Translations under genes and position numbers: made by a program
Notes under the pieces: model-generated
Database searches by the model: none
What the model saw: only the letters and a program-made list of their open reading frames with translations
Told to the model about the DNA's origin: nothing
In this document: one piece after another, positions 39,449-49,138 of the stretch
Layout of the letters: each line of letters starts with the position of its first letter
Numbering within the stretch: the stretch's first letter is position 1
DNA from: Streptomyces rapamycinicus NRRL 5491
GTDB lineage: Bacteria; Actinomycetota; Actinomycetes; Streptomycetales; Streptomycetaceae
Assembly: GCF_024298965.1 (NCBI RefSeq)
Contig: NZ_CP085193.1
Span: 9,238,001 to 9,302,000, forward strand
Length of the DNA: 64,000 nucleotides
Direction of reading: 5' to 3'

Positions 39449-40294
39449 GTGGAAGCCAACACTCGTAGCACAGGGCGTCTGCCGGCTGCCTTCCTGACGC
39501 CCGGCTCCTCGTCGTTCATGGACTTCCTGGGCGACCACTCGCCCGAGCTGCTTCCGGGGAACCGTCCACTGCCTCCGGTGCAGGGCGCCATCGAGGCCCC
39601 CCACGGCACCACCATCGTGGCGGTGACCTTCTCCGGCGGCGTGGTGCTCGCCGGTGACCGCCGCGCCACCATGGGCAATGTCATCGCGCAGCGTGACATC
39701 GAGAAGGTCTTCCCCGCCGATGAGTTCTCGGCGGTCGGGATCGCGGGGACCGCCGGTATCGCGGTGGAGATGGTCAAGCTCTTCCAGCTGGAGCTGGAGC
39801 ACTTCGAGAAGGTCGAGGGCACCGTGCTCTCGCTCGAGGGCAAGGCGAACAGGCTGTCGACCATGATCCGCGGCAACCTCGGCATGGCGATGCAGGGCCT
39901 TGCCGTGGTCCCGCTCTTCGCGGGGTGGGACGTCGACCGGGAGAAGGGCCGCATCTTCTCCTACGACGTGACCGGGGGGCGTTCGGAGGAGCGCGGCTTC
40001 GCCGCCACCGGCTCGGGCTCGATGTTCGCCCGGGGCGCGCTCAAGAAGCTCTATCGCGAGGATTCGACCGAGGAGCAGGCCGCCACGACCGTGCTCCAGG
40101 CGCTCTATGACGCCGCCGACGACGATTCGGCCACCGGAGGGCCGGATCTCGCCCGCCGTATTTATCCGATCATCACCTCCCTCACCGAGGACGGTTTCAA
40201 GCGGTTCAGCGAGGACGAGGTGTCCGAACTCGCCCGCGCCATCCATGAACGGCGCCTCGAAGAGCCGGACGGCCCCCGCGCCGCCCTGCTCTGA
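39449..40294 (+). CDS. prcB: 20S proteasome beta subunit
   Basis: 281 residues from GTG with GGAAGG upstream. A 53-residue propeptide ends at HG, and autocleavage exposes Thr54 ([12 protein letters not shown]), the catalytic nucleophile; the Asp and Lys partners lie in [12 protein letters not shown] and [10 protein letters not shown]. Inner rings of the 20S barrel. Followed by prcA after 54 bases. Confidence 0.97.
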   Translation: MEANTRSTGRLPAAFLTPGSSSFMDFLGDHSPELLPGNRPLPPVQGAIEAPHGTTIVAVTFSGGVVLAGDRRATMGNVIAQRDIEKVFPADEFSAVGIAGTAGIAVEMVKLFQLELEHFEKVEGTVLSLEGKANRLSTMIRGNLGMAMQGLAVVPLFAGWDVDREKGRIFSYDVTGGRSEERGFAATGSGSMFARGALKKLYREDSTEEQAATTVLQALYDAADDDSATGGPDLARRIYPIITSLTEDGFKRFSEDEVSELARAIHERRLEEPDGPRAALL

Positions 40295-40348
40295 TCAGGA
40301 CGGTCCTACCGGAATGCATTCGCCAATGACAGAAGGGACGGACAGCCG

Positions 40349-41116
40349 GTGACGACGCCGTTCTATGTTTCTCCTCAGCAGGCCATGGCCGACCGCGCGG
40401 AATACGCCCGCAAGGGCATCGCACGCGGCCGCAGCGTGGTCGTGCTGCAGTACGCCGACGGCATCGTCTTCGTTGCGGAGAACCCGTCCCGCGCGCTGCA
40501 CAAGGTCAGCGAGATCTATGACCGGATCGCCTTCGCGGCGGTCGGTAAGTACAACGAATTCGAGAATCTGCGCATCGGCGGTGTCCGTTACGCCGATCTG
40601 CGTGGCTATACCTATGACCGTGAGGATGTCACCGCCCGCGGGCTGGCGAACGTCTACGCCCAGACCCTGGGCACGATCTTCTCCAGCGCCGCCGAGAAGC
40701 CGTACGAGGTCGAGCTGATCGTCGCCGAGGTCGGGGAGGGCCCCGAGGACGACCAGATCTACCGGCTTCCGCACGACGGCTCCATCGTGGACGAGCACGG
40801 CTCGGTCGCCGTCGGTGGCAACGCCGACCAGATCAGCAGCTACCTCGACCAGCGCCACCGCGACGGCATGACCCTGGCCGAGGCCCTCAAACTGGCCGTC
40901 GACTCGCTCTCCCGTGACAACAACGGCGGGGAGCGCAGCCTCACCGCCGAGCAGCTCGAGGTGGCGGTCCTGGACCGCACCCGCCCCCAGAAGCGCAAGT
41001 TCAAGCGCGTCCTGGGCGGCCAGCTCTCCCGGCTCCTGGAGTCCGGAGAGGGCGGGGCCGACGCGGAGGCGCCGGCCGAGTCCTCGGAGGAGTCCTCCTC
41101 GGAGTCCGAGGACTGA
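40349..41116 (+). CDS. prcA: 20S proteasome alpha subunit
   Basis: 255 residues from GTG. N-terminal gating segment [23 protein letters not shown] and the NTN-hydrolase fold without a catalytic Thr ([44 protein letters not shown]). The outer rings control entry and dock ARC through its C-terminal tail. The last 20 residues form an acidic Ser/Glu tail ([15 protein letters not shown]). Confidence 0.97.
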   Translation: MTTPFYVSPQQAMADRAEYARKGIARGRSVVVLQYADGIVFVAENPSRALHKVSEIYDRIAFAAVGKYNEFENLRIGGVRYADLRGYTYDREDVTARGLANVYAQTLGTIFSSAAEKPYEVELIVAEVGEGPEDDQIYRLPHDGSIVDEHGSVAVGGNADQISSYLDQRHRDGMTLAEALKLAVDSLSRDNNGGERSLTAEQLEVAVLDRTRPQKRKFKRVLGGQLSRLLESGEGGADAEAPAESSEESSSESED

Positions 41117-41142
41117 CCCACCCGCCGCCGTTTCGTCTCACC

Positions 41143-41180
41143 GCCCACCGCCGCCCCGGCCCACCGGGGCGGCGGTGGGC
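41143..41180. terminator. Bidirectional hairpin between prcA and the LacI-type regulator
   Basis: Perfect 17-bp stem with a four-base loop (CCCA) between convergent genes, 27 bases after the prcA stop. Confidence 0.8.
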
Positions 41181-41201
41181 GTTATGGGTCCCGGGCCCGG
41201 G

Positions 41202-42428
41202 TCAGAGCCGTGGGGGAGGGGCCGTGGAGCCCCGGCGGAGCAGGTCGACGGGGAGCACGGTGTCCTGGGGCGTCTCGCCGTCCAGGAGCGTCATCAGGGC
41301 CCGCATGCCCGCCGCGCCCACCGCCTCCGCCGAGAGCCGGACCGTGGTCAGCTCCGGCTCCACCGCCGTGGCCAGGGCCAGATCGTCGAAGCCGGTCACC
41401 GAGATGTCGTCCGGGATCCGCAGCCCCAGCCGCCGGGCCGCCTTGCAGGCGCCCGCGGCCAGGATGTCGTCGTCGCAGACGAGCGCGGTCGGCCGGGGCC
41501 CGGGGCGGGCCAGGACGCGCTCGGCGGCCCGGCGGCCCTCCTCGACACTCAGCCCCGCCGGTTCCGCGCTCAGCGCGGCGCCCGGAACCCCGTCCACCGT
41601 CTCCGCCAGGGCCCGGGCGCGGACCCGGAAGGTCCAGGAGTCCACCGCCGCCGCCAGATGGGCCACCCGGCGGTGCCCGAGCCCCAGCAGATGCTCCGCC
41701 ACCTGCCGTGCCCCGTCCGCGATGTCGAGGTTGACCGTGGCCGCCGCGGCCGCGTCGTCCGGGTCGCTGTCGAGCATCACCAGCGGCAGCCCGCCGCCGC
41801 GCACCGCGACCAGGGCGTCGGCCGCCATGGAGGAGGCGATCACCCCGTCCAGCGAGGCGCGCGCCGAGTCGAACGGGTCGCGGGCCGGGCCCACGCCCTC
41901 GGGGGACGGGTAGAGCACCACACCGAAGCCGTTGTCGGCGGCGACCCGCTCGGCGCCGGTGTAGACGCGGGCGAAGAACTCGGTCGTGAGGGCGGGCACC
42001 ACCAGCAGCACGGTCCTGGTGCGGCCCAGGCGGAGGCTGCGGGCCGCGAGGTTGGGGCGGTAGCCGAGGTCCCGCGCGGCGGCGCGCACGGTCTCCACGG
42101 TGCGCTCGGAGACCCGTCCGGGCCACTTCTCCCCGAGCACCAGGGAGACGGTCGCCTGGGACACGCCCGCCGCGCGCGCCACATCCCGGCTCGTCGCCGG
42201 CCGTCCCGCGGCCTCCCCGCCGCCGCCCGGAGCCGCTCCGCGGCTGCCTGGACCTGCTCCGCCGCCGCCCGCTGTCGCCCCACCGCCCGGAGCCGTCCCG
42301 CGGCCCGGACCTGCCCCGCCGTCGCCCGGACCGCCGCGCCGCGCCCGCTCACCCGTCCGGCCGGTTCCCCGGGAACCTTTCCCGGCGGCCCCGCCCGCCG
42401 TGTGGGGGCGGTCCGCGCTCGCCACCAT
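41202..42428 (-). CDS. LacI-family transcriptional regulator with long Gly-rich N-terminal extension
   Basis: 408 residues from ATG at 42428 (MVASADRPHTAGG) with GGGGAGCGGAG upstream; ATG 42476 is a longer option. The helix-turn-helix begins only at about residue 77 (TSRDVARAAGVSQATVSLVLG), followed by the hinge (LGYRPNLAARSLRLGRT) and the periplasmic-binding-like effector domain (DGVIASSMAADALVAV, HRRVAHLAAA, PTALVCDDDILAAGA, VTGFDDLALA). The first 75 residues are almost only Gly, Ala, Pro, Arg and Thr, with no alternative start between them and the helix-turn-helix. Divergent from an MFS exporter, its likely target. Confidence 0.85.
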   Translation of the reverse strand: MVASADRPHTAGGAAGKGSRGTGRTGERARRGGPGDGGAGPGRGTAPGGGATAGGGGAGPGSRGAAPGGGGEAAGRPATSRDVARAAGVSQATVSLVLGEKWPGRVSERTVETVRAAARDLGYRPNLAARSLRLGRTRTVLLVVPALTTEFFARVYTGAERVAADNGFGVVLYPSPEGVGPARDPFDSARASLDGVIASSMAADALVAVRGGGLPLVMLDSDPDDAAAAATVNLDIADGARQVAEHLLGLGHRRVAHLAAAVDSWTFRVRARALAETVDGVPGAALSAEPAGLSVEEGRRAAERVLARPGPRPTALVCDDDILAAGACKAARRLGLRIPDDISVTGFDDLALATAVEPELTTVRLSAEAVGAAGMRALMTLLDGETPQDTVLPVDLLRRGSTAPPPRL

Positions 42429-42512
42429 CGTCTCCGCTCCCCTCGGTCGCCGTACGGCTGACCGCAGGCTGCTCATTCCGGCCCCGCGAGTGGACCCGCG
42501 GTGGCGGCCATG

Positions 42513-42547
42513 GTACGTATGACGCTGGACGTTATACGTACAACGTC
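42513..42547. promoter_or_regulatory. Overlapping palindromes between LacI-type regulator and MFS gene
   Basis: GTACGTAT (42513-42520) pairs with ATACGTAC (42534-42541). Overlapping it, GACGTT (42528-42533) pairs with AACGTC (42542-42547) across ATACGTAC. A candidate operator for the divergent regulator. Just downstream (42585-42620) GGAACCACC repeats three times. Confidence 0.55.
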
Positions 42548-42634
42548 ACTCACGACCCGCGACGCGCTCGCGACAACCCGGCGGAACCCACCGGAACCAC
42601 CGGAACCACCGGAACCCGCAGGAAGGGGCAGGCA

Positions 42635-43918
42635 ATGGCGGCTGGCTACGGGGAACTGCTGCGCACCCCGCACGCGGCACGGCTGCTCACCGGCACGCTG
42701 CTGGGGCGGCTTCCGAACGCCACCGCCGCCCTCGCCGTGCTGCTCTTCGCCCGCGCCGAGGGCGGCAGCTACGCCCTCGCCGGGGCGCTCTCGGCCGTCT
42801 ACGGCGCGGCCAACGCGGTGGGCCAGCCGCTGCTGGGCCGGGCCGTGGACCGCCTCGGCCAGCCCCGGGTGATGCTCCCCGCCGCCGTGGCCTCCGCGCT
42901 CGGGATGGTCCTCTTCGCCGTCGTCGGGCTCGAGCCGCTGCCCGTGGCGTACGCGGCGATGCTGATCGCCGGCGTGTTCACCCCGCCGCTGGAGGGCGGG
43001 CTGCGGGCGCTGTGGCCCACGGTGCTGCGGCGCGAGGACCAGGTGCACGCGGCGTACGCGCTGGACGCCGTGGCCCAGGAGGTGATGTTCGCGGTCGGCC
43101 CGCTGCTGGTCACCCTGTCCGTGGCCGTGTGGTCCGAGGCGGCCGCGCTGCTGGTCATCAACGCCGTCGGGGTCGCGGGCGCGCTCTCCGTCGTGGTCTC
43201 GCGGCCTTCGCGGCAGTGGCGCTCCGCGCCGCGCGAGGCGCACTGGCTGGGCGCGCTGCGCTCGCCCGGGCTGCTGGTGCTGCTCGGCTCGTTCTTCTTC
43301 ATCGGGCTGGCCCTCGGCGCCATCGCGGTGGCCGCCGTGGCGTACGCCGACGAGCACGGCGGTGGCGCGGTCTCCAGCGCGCTGCTCTCCGCCCTCGGCG
43401 TGGGCGCGCTGATCGGCGGCATCGTCTACGGCGGCCGCACCTGGCCCGGCGCGCCCGAACGGCGGCTGCGGCTGCTGGTGGCCGCGCTGGCGCTGGGCTA
43501 TCTGCCGCTGATACTGGTGCCGGGCGTCGTCGCGATGACCGTCCTCGCCGGGGTGGCGGGCGTGTTCCTCGCCCCGGCGCTGGCCTGTGCCTTCGTCGTA
43601 GTGGACCGCCATGCGCCGTCCGGCACGGTCACCGAGGCGTTCTCCTGGCTGGTGACCACCTTCGTGGTGGGCAACGCGGTCGGCACCGCCGTGGCCGGGC
43701 CCGCCGTCCAGTTCGGCGGGGTGGCCCCCGGATTCACGGTGCCCGCGGCCGGTGGCGCGGCCGCGCTGGCGGTGCTGCTGGCGGCCCAGCGGTTCCTCCT
43801 GGACGGGCCGCGGCCCGTCGTTCAGCCCACCACGTACCGAACACCGGATGAACCTCGTGCGGAAAATGATCGCAACCATGCCGCCGAACCCGGTTTCAGA
43901 GCACGCCATCAGGCGTAA
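42635..43918 (+). CDS. Major facilitator superfamily transporter
   Basis: 427 residues with twelve hydrophobic segments, MFS exporter-like: GTLLGRLPNATAALAVLLFARAEGG in helix 1, the loop-2 signature region GAANAVGQPLLGRAVDRLGQPRVM, and a second half starting at GLLVLLGSFFFIGLALGAIAV. AGGCA lies before the ATG; the ribosome site GGAAGGGG is 12 bases upstream. The last 40 residues are polar (PDEPRAENDRNHAAEPGF). It stops 9 bases before pafA. Substrate unknown. Confidence 0.88.
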   Translation: MAAGYGELLRTPHAARLLTGTLLGRLPNATAALAVLLFARAEGGSYALAGALSAVYGAANAVGQPLLGRAVDRLGQPRVMLPAAVASALGMVLFAVVGLEPLPVAYAAMLIAGVFTPPLEGGLRALWPTVLRREDQVHAAYALDAVAQEVMFAVGPLLVTLSVAVWSEAAALLVINAVGVAGALSVVVSRPSRQWRSAPREAHWLGALRSPGLLVLLGSFFFIGLALGAIAVAAVAYADEHGGGAVSSALLSALGVGALIGGIVYGGRTWPGAPERRLRLLVAALALGYLPLILVPGVVAMTVLAGVAGVFLAPALACAFVVVDRHAPSGTVTEAFSWLVTTFVVGNAVGTAVAGPAVQFGGVAPGFTVPAAGGAAALAVLLAAQRFLLDGPRPVVQPTTYRTPDEPRAENDRNHAAEPGFRARHQA

Positions 43919-43927
43919 TGTTCAGGC

Positions 43928-45289
43928 ATGGACCGCCGCATTTTCGGGCTGGAGAACGAGTACGGCGTCACGTGCACATTCAGGGGACAGCGCCGGTTGT
44001 CTCCTGACGAAGTGGCGCGGTACCTCTTCCGCCGTGTTGTCTCCTGGGGCCGCAGCAGCAATGTCTTCCTGCGCAACGGCGCCCGCCTCTATCTGGACGT
44101 GGGCTCGCACCCGGAATACGCGACACCCGAGTGTGACAACGTGACCGAGCTGGTCACCCACGACAAAGCGGGCGAGCGCATTCTCGAAGGTCTGCTCGTG
44201 GACGCGGAGCGCCGCCTGCACGAGGAGGGAATCGCGGGCGACGTCTATCTCTTCAAGAACAACACCGACTCCGCGGGCAACTCCTACGGCTGCCACGAGA
44301 ACTATCTGGTGGCACGGCACGGGGAGTTCTCCCGGCTCGCCGACATTCTCATCCCGTTCCTGGTGACGCGACAGCTCCTGTGCGGCGCGGGCAAGGTCCT
44401 CCAGACCCCCCGCGGCGCGGTCTACTGCGTCAGCCAGCGCGCCGAGCACATCTGGGAGGGCGTCAGCTCCGCCACGACCCGCTCCCGGCCGATCATCAAC
44501 ACCCGCGACGAACCCCACGCCGACGCCGAGCGGTACCGCCGGCTGCATGTCATCGTGGGCGACTCCAACATGTCCGAGACCACCATGCTGCTCAAGGTCG
44601 GCGCCACCGACCTGGTGCTCCGCATGATCGAGGCGGGCACGGTGATGCGCGACCTGACCCTGGAGAACCCCATCCGGGCGATCCGCGAGGTCAGCCACGA
44701 CATCACCGGGCAGCGCAAGGTGCGGCTCGCCAGCGGGCGCGAGGCGTCCGCCCTGGAGGTGCAGCAGGAGTACTACGAGAAGGCCGTCGACTTCTGCGAG
44801 CGCCGGGGCATCCGCACCGGCATGGTCGAGCGCGTCCTCGAACTGTGGGGCCGCACCCTCGACGCGATCCGCACCGAGGAGCTCGACCGCATCGGCACCG
44901 AAATCGACTGGGTGATGAAGTACCAGCTCATCGAGCGGTACCGGGCGAAGAACAACATCACCATGTCGCATCCCCGCATCGCCCAGATAGACCTCGCCTA
45001 CCACGACATCCACCGCCGCCGCGGCCTCTACTACCTGCTGGAGAAGCGCGGCCAGGCGGCCCGGGTCTGCAACGACTTGAAGATCTTCGAGGGCAAGTCG
45101 GTGCCACCGCAGACCACCCGCGCCCGGCTGCGCGGCGACTTCATCCGCCGGGCCCAGGAGCAGCGCCGCGATTTCACCGTCGACTGGGTGCATCTGAAGC
45201 TCAATGACCAGGCGCAGCGCACCGTGCTGTGCAAGGACCCGTTCCGCTCGGTCGACGACCGGGTGGAGAAGCTGATCGCCGGTATGTGA
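43928..45289 (+). CDS. pafA: Pup-protein ligase
   Basis: 453 residues. Carboxylate-amine ligase fold related to glutamine synthetase: [16 protein letters not shown] (metal-binding Glu), [22 protein letters not shown] (catalytic Asp), [20 protein letters not shown] and [22 protein letters not shown]. It activates the Glu-terminated Pup with ATP and joins it to substrate lysines. It lies only 9 bases after the MFS gene, so it may be partly read from that promoter. Confidence 0.97.
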   Translation: MDRRIFGLENEYGVTCTFRGQRRLSPDEVARYLFRRVVSWGRSSNVFLRNGARLYLDVGSHPEYATPECDNVTELVTHDKAGERILEGLLVDAERRLHEEGIAGDVYLFKNNTDSAGNSYGCHENYLVARHGEFSRLADILIPFLVTRQLLCGAGKVLQTPRGAVYCVSQRAEHIWEGVSSATTRSRPIINTRDEPHADAERYRRLHVIVGDSNMSETTMLLKVGATDLVLRMIEAGTVMRDLTLENPIRAIREVSHDITGQRKVRLASGREASALEVQQEYYEKAVDFCERRGIRTGMVERVLELWGRTLDAIRTEELDRIGTEIDWVMKYQLIERYRAKNNITMSHPRIAQIDLAYHDIHRRRGLYYLLEKRGQAARVCNDLKIFEGKSVPPQTTRARLRGDFIRRAQEQRRDFTVDWVHLKLNDQAQRTVLCKDPFRSVDDRVEKLIAGM

Positions 45290-45311
45290 CCGGCGTACGG
45301 CTTACCTTCCC

Positions 45312-45346
45312 CTCGGGCCCCGTGCGTTCTCCGGACGGGGCCCGAG
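45312..45346 (+). terminator. Hairpin after pafA
   Basis: Perfect 12-bp stem CTCGGGCCCCGT with its complement and an 11-base loop. It is followed by a -10-like TAGAGT (45355-45360) for the next gene. Confidence 0.65.
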
Positions 45347-45402
45347 TCACGTCGTAGAGTGGCGCGCACTGGCCATCTCAAGATCTACCTAACGAGGACT
45401 CC

Positions 45403-46398
45403 GTGCGTCGACGCTCCGTACTCCTTGCCGTGCCCGCGGGCCTGCTGACACTCGCGGGCTGCGGTGACGATGAATCAGGGTCCGACAAGACCAAGCCGTC
45501 CCAGGAGCCGACGAGCCCGAGTCCCTCACCGGCCCCCACCGGCAAGATCGTCTCCGGCCCGGTGCCGGCCATTACCGCGGGTAAGAAGTTCGGTGAGAAA
45601 CCGAAGGTCGCCAAGGGCACGGGGAAGCCCTCGCAGAGTCTCGCGGTCAAGACGATCAGCCAGGGCGACGGCAAGAAGACAGCCAAGGGCGACTGGCTCC
45701 AGATCAACTACCTGGCGCAGATCTGGGACACCGGGAAGGTCATCGACAACACCTTCGACAAGAAGAAGACCGCGGCCTTCCCCGTCGGCAAGGGCCAGGT
45801 CCTCCCGGGCTGGGACCAGGGACTGCTGGGCCGGAACCTCGGCAGCCGGCTGGAGCTGGCCGTCCCGCCCGCGTACGCCTACGGCAAGCAGGGGCAGCCG
45901 CAGGCCGGTATCAAGGGCACCGACACGCTGGTCTTCGTCATCGACCTCGTCGGCGCCTACAACGCCAAGAGCGCGGCCAAGGGCAGCAAGGTGGACCAGA
46001 CCGACGCCGACCTGCCCAAGGTGTCCACCAACACCGACGGCAAGGCGCCCAGCATCACCGTCCCCAAGAAGTCCGCGCCGAAGAAGCTGGTCTCCGAGTA
46101 CGTCATCGAGGGTGACGGCAAGGAGGTCAAGAAGACCGACGCGCTGCTCGTCAACTACAAGGGCGTGCTGTGGGACGGTGGCAAGGAGTTCGACTCCAGC
46201 TACAAGCGCGGCGAACTCGCCCAGTTCTCGCTCCAGCAGGTCGTCAAGGGCTGGTCGCAGGGGCTGACGGGGAAGAAGGTGGGCAGCCGGGTGCTGATCG
46301 TCGTGCCCCCGGACCTGGGCTACGGCAAGGCGGCCCAGAAGGGCATCCCGGCCAACTCCACGCTGGTGTTCTCGGTGGACATCCTGGCGGTTCTGTAG
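45403..46398 (+). CDS. Lipoprotein with two FKBP-type prolyl isomerase domains
   Basis: 331 residues from GTG with ACGAGG upstream. Lipobox LAGC at the end of a short signal. A Ser/Pro linker is followed by FKBP domain 1 (about residues 85-185; DWLQINYLAQIWDTGKVIDNTF, VLPGWDQGLLGRNLGSRLELAVPP) and FKBP domain 2 (about 225-331; DALLVNYKGVLWDGGKEFDSSYKRG, VVKGWSQGLTGKKVGSRVLIVVPP). Probably folds exported proteins on the outer membrane face. Next to a single-domain cytosolic FKBP. Confidence 0.92.
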   Translation: MRRRSVLLAVPAGLLTLAGCGDDESGSDKTKPSQEPTSPSPSPAPTGKIVSGPVPAITAGKKFGEKPKVAKGTGKPSQSLAVKTISQGDGKKTAKGDWLQINYLAQIWDTGKVIDNTFDKKKTAAFPVGKGQVLPGWDQGLLGRNLGSRLELAVPPAYAYGKQGQPQAGIKGTDTLVFVIDLVGAYNAKSAAKGSKVDQTDADLPKVSTNTDGKAPSITVPKKSAPKKLVSEYVIEGDGKEVKKTDALLVNYKGVLWDGGKEFDSSYKRGELAQFSLQQVVKGWSQGLTGKKVGSRVLIVVPPDLGYGKAAQKGIPANSTLVFSVDILAVL

Positions 46399-46437
46399 CC
46401 TGTGCGGGTTGCCCACCACGTCACAAGGAGCAATTTC

Positions 46438-46812
46438 GTGAGCATCGAGAAGCCCGAGGTCGACTTCCCGGGCGGCGAGCCGCCGGCCGAGCTGGAGATC
46501 AAGGACATCTGGGAGGGCGACGGGCCCGCGGCCAAGGCCGGCGACAACATCGCCGTGCACTATGTGGGCGTGTCCTTCAGCACGGGCGAGGAGTTCGACG
46601 CGAGCTACAACCGCGGCACCCCGCTGCGGATCCAGCTCGGCGTGGGCCAGCTCATCTCCGGCTGGGACCAGGGTCTGCAGGGGATGAAGGTCGGCGGCCG
46701 CCGCCAGCTCATCGTCCCGCCGCACCTCGGCTACGGCGACCGGGGCGCCGGTGGTGGCCGGATCAAGCCGGGCGAGACGCTGATCTTCGTCTGCGACCTG
46801 GTCTCCGTCTGA
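46438..46812 (+). CDS. FKBP-type peptidyl-prolyl cis-trans isomerase
   Basis: 124 residues from GTG with AAGGAG seven bases before it. A single complete FKBP domain: DNIAVHYVGVSFSTGEEFDASYNRG, QLISGWDQGLQGMKVGGRRQLIVPPHLGYG and TLIFVCDLVSV, with the FK506-pocket Trp, Tyr and Phe residues. No signal peptide, so cytosolic. Follows the two-domain lipoprotein after 39 bases. Confidence 0.95.
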   Translation: MSIEKPEVDFPGGEPPAELEIKDIWEGDGPAAKAGDNIAVHYVGVSFSTGEEFDASYNRGTPLRIQLGVGQLISGWDQGLQGMKVGGRRQLIVPPHLGYGDRGAGGGRIKPGETLIFVCDLVSV

Positions 46813-46828
46813 GACGGCCGTCCGTCGC

Positions 46829-46868
46829 GCCGAGGGCTCCTGCCGGTGAGCGGGGGCCCTCGGCTTTT
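46829..46868 (+). terminator. Terminator after the FKBP gene
   Basis: 9-bp stem GCCGAGGGC with its complement, followed by TTTT, 17 bases past the stop codon. TACGGT at 46889-46894 is a candidate -10 for pafB. Confidence 0.7.
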
Positions 46869-46926
46869 GCCGCGCGTCCCGGTAGCGGTACGGTCACGTG
46901 CGTAAGGTCACGAAGAAAGGGCGTCG

Positions 46927-47892
46927 ATGGCGATTGCCAAGGCCGAGCGGTTGATGAACCTGGCCCTGTGCCTGCTGGGAACGCGGCGTCCGCTGACCAA
47001 ACGGGAGTTGCGGGGCTCCATAGAGGCGTACCTCCAGACCGACACGGCCAACGACGAAGCGTTCAACCGCATGTTCGAACGCGACAAGGACGATCTGCGT
47101 GAACTCGGCCTGATCATCGAGACGGTGGAGGGCCTCGACGGCGAGATCGGCTATCTCGCCCGCCGGGACAGCAACCGCCTCCCGCCGATCACCCTGGACG
47201 CCGAGGAGGCCGCCGCCCTCGGCCTCGCCGCCAAGGTCTGGCAGCAGGCCCGGCTCGCGGGCGCCGCCAGCGGCGCCCTGCAGAAGCTGCGCGCCGCCGG
47301 GATGCCGGTCGCCGAGGATCCGTACGACACGCCCGGGCACAGCGCGCTGGAGCCGCGCATCCCGGTCCATGAGAGCGCCTTCGAACCGCTGATGCTCGCC
47401 TGCCGCGACCGCCGCCCCGTCGTCTTCGACTACCGCAAGGCGAACGCCGCGCGCCCCGGGCAGCGGCAGGTCGAGCCCTGGACCCTGGAGTGCTGGCGCG
47501 GCCACTGGTATCTCGCCGGATGGGACCGCGAGCGCGCCGCCGAGCGGGTCTTCCGGCTCTCCCGGATCACCGGCCGGGTCCGGCTGCGGTCCGGCGCGTT
47601 CACCGCCGAGGTGCCCGACCACGTCACCGTCCGGGAGACCGTGGAGAGCTGGGCGGGCGAGACCGCCAACGGCACCGCCCGGATCCGGCTGCGCTCGGGC
47701 CACGGCTATCCGCTGCGGGCGAAGGCGCTGTCCACCCGGGAGGCCGGCGACGGCTGGGACGAGCTGGAGATTCCCTACGGGCACGGCCTGGACGCCTGGC
47801 TCGTGGAGTTCGGCCCGGATGTGGTCGTACTGGCGCCCGAGGAACTGCGGGCGGATGTCGTGGACCGGCTGCGCGCGGTCGCCAAAGGCTGA
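46927..47892 (+). CDS. pafB: WYL-domain transcriptional regulator PafB
   Basis: 321 residues. N-terminal winged helix (AERLMNLALCLLGTRRPLTKRELRGSI, FERDKDDLRELGLII), WYL domain (RRPVVFDYRKANA, QVEPWTLECWRGHWYLAGWDRER) and the C-terminal WCX extension. PafB and PafC form a heterodimer that switches on LexA-independent DNA damage genes in mycobacteria. It is followed at once by pafC. Confidence 0.95.
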   Translation: MAIAKAERLMNLALCLLGTRRPLTKRELRGSIEAYLQTDTANDEAFNRMFERDKDDLRELGLIIETVEGLDGEIGYLARRDSNRLPPITLDAEEAAALGLAAKVWQQARLAGAASGALQKLRAAGMPVAEDPYDTPGHSALEPRIPVHESAFEPLMLACRDRRPVVFDYRKANAARPGQRQVEPWTLECWRGHWYLAGWDRERAAERVFRLSRITGRVRLRSGAFTAEVPDHVTVRETVESWAGETANGTARIRLRSGHGYPLRAKALSTREAGDGWDELEIPYGHGLDAWLVEFGPDVVVLAPEELRADVVDRLRAVAKG

Positions 47893-47912
47893 GGGGACGG
47901 ATCTACTTCACC

Positions 47913-48872
47913 ATGGCCGGAAACGCCATTGACCAGACTCGGCGGATGCTCTCCCTGGTGACGTATCTGCGCGAGCGCCCCGGCGCCCGCGTCGCCGACG
48001 TCGCCCGGGCCTTCGGCATCAGCGAGGACGAGCTGATCGCCGACCTGGATGTGCTGCCGCTGTGCGGCACCAGCTTCCGCGGCGGCGACCTGCTGGACAT
48101 CGACACCGACGGAGAGCGGATCTGGTGGCACAACCCCGATGACGTGGCCGAGCCGCTGCGGCTGGCCGCCGACGAGGCCACCGCGCTGCTGGTCGCCGCC
48201 CGCGCCGTCGCCACCCTCCCCGGGCTGCGCGAGGGCGACCGGGACGCGCTGCTGCGGGCCACCGCCAAGCTGGAGGCCGCGGCGGGCGAGGCGGCGGGCG
48301 CCAGCTCCCGGCTCTCGGTGATCTTCGAATCGGAGGGCGGGGTCTTCGCCGACGTCGACCGCGCCATCTCCGAGCGCCGCAGGCTGTGGCTGCGCTACTA
48401 CTCACCCGCGCGTGACGAGGTCACCGAGCGCGAGGTCGACCCGATCCGGCTCTTCGCCGTCGGCCGCACCTACATGGAGGCGTGGTGCCGCCTCTCCGAG
48501 GCGCGGCGGACCTTCCGGCTGGACCGGGTCGTCGAGATCAAGCTGCTGGACGAGGCGTCCGACCCGCCGCCGATCGAGCTGCGCGACCTGTCGGAGCTGT
48601 CCTCCGCCCTGGTGCAGACCGGCGCCGAGGACCCCGAGGTGGTCGTCGAGGTCGGCCCCGGCGGGCGCTGGGTCGCCGAGTACTACCCGCACGACAGCGC
48701 CGATGAGCTGCCCGACGGCGGCCTCCGGATCACGCTGCGCGCGCCCGACCCCGGCTCGCTGCGGCGCCTGGCGCTGCGGCTGGGCAGGGACGGCAGGATC
48801 GTCTCGCCGCAGGAGCTGTCGGACAGTGCTCGGGACGCGGCGCGGCAGGCGCTCGCGGCGTACGGTGAGTGA
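47913..48872 (+). CDS. pafC: WYL-domain transcriptional regulator PafC
   Basis: 319 residues from ATG at 47913. Same architecture as PafB: N-terminal helix-turn-helix (RMLSLVTYLRERPGARVADVARAFGISEDELIADLDVL), WYL domain (RRLWLRYYSPARDEVTEREVDPIRLF, GRTYMEAWCRLSEARRTFRLDRV) and a WCX domain. The spacing from GAGGGG (47891) to the ATG is long, so initiation may rely on coupling to pafB. Confidence 0.94.
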   Translation: MAGNAIDQTRRMLSLVTYLRERPGARVADVARAFGISEDELIADLDVLPLCGTSFRGGDLLDIDTDGERIWWHNPDDVAEPLRLAADEATALLVAARAVATLPGLREGDRDALLRATAKLEAAAGEAAGASSRLSVIFESEGGVFADVDRAISERRRLWLRYYSPARDEVTEREVDPIRLFAVGRTYMEAWCRLSEARRTFRLDRVVEIKLLDEASDPPPIELRDLSELSSALVQTGAEDPEVVVEVGPGGRWVAEYYPHDSADELPDGGLRITLRAPDPGSLRRLALRLGRDGRIVSPQELSDSARDAARQALAAYGE

Positions 48873-48885
48873 AGGGACGCACACA

Positions 48886-49128
48886 GTGACCGCACGGGGG
48901 AGTGCCACGTCGGTGATCTTCAAGGCAGCCTGTCCGCAGTGCCGCGGCCGGTTCGAGCTGGCCGCGGGCGCCCTGCGGCTGGCCATTGGGGCCAGCCACC
49001 GCACCACCTTCTACTCCTTCACCTGCCCCGACTGCGGAACCGCGGTGCGCAAACCGGCGGGGGAGCGGATCGTGGAGCTGCTCACCGGTGGCGGGGTGCG
49101 TACACTGAGGCTGCACTCCACCGTCTAG
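48886..49128 (+). CDS. Small zinc-ribbon protein of unknown function
   Basis: 80 residues from GTG at 48886 with GAAGGG upstream; GTG 48865, inside pafC, is a less likely start. Two CxxC knuckles (ACPQCRGRFEL and TCPDCGTAVRKP) about 35 residues apart form a rubredoxin-like zinc ribbon. The end (ERIVELLTGGGVRTLRLHSTV) is a short helix and strand. It starts 14 bases after pafC stops, so probably belongs to the pafBC transcript. Confidence 0.75.
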   Translation: MTARGSATSVIFKAACPQCRGRFELAAGALRLAIGASHRTTFYSFTCPDCGTAVRKPAGERIVELLTGGGVRTLRLHSTV

Positions 49129-49131
49129 GCT
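49126..49131 (+). promoter_or_regulatory. -10 box TAGGCT overlapping the previous stop codon
   Basis: TAGGCT contains the TAG stop of the zinc-ribbon gene and ends 7 bases before the ATG at 49139: leaderless spacing for the small membrane protein gene. Confidence 0.4.
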
Positions 49132-49138
49132 CTGCCGC

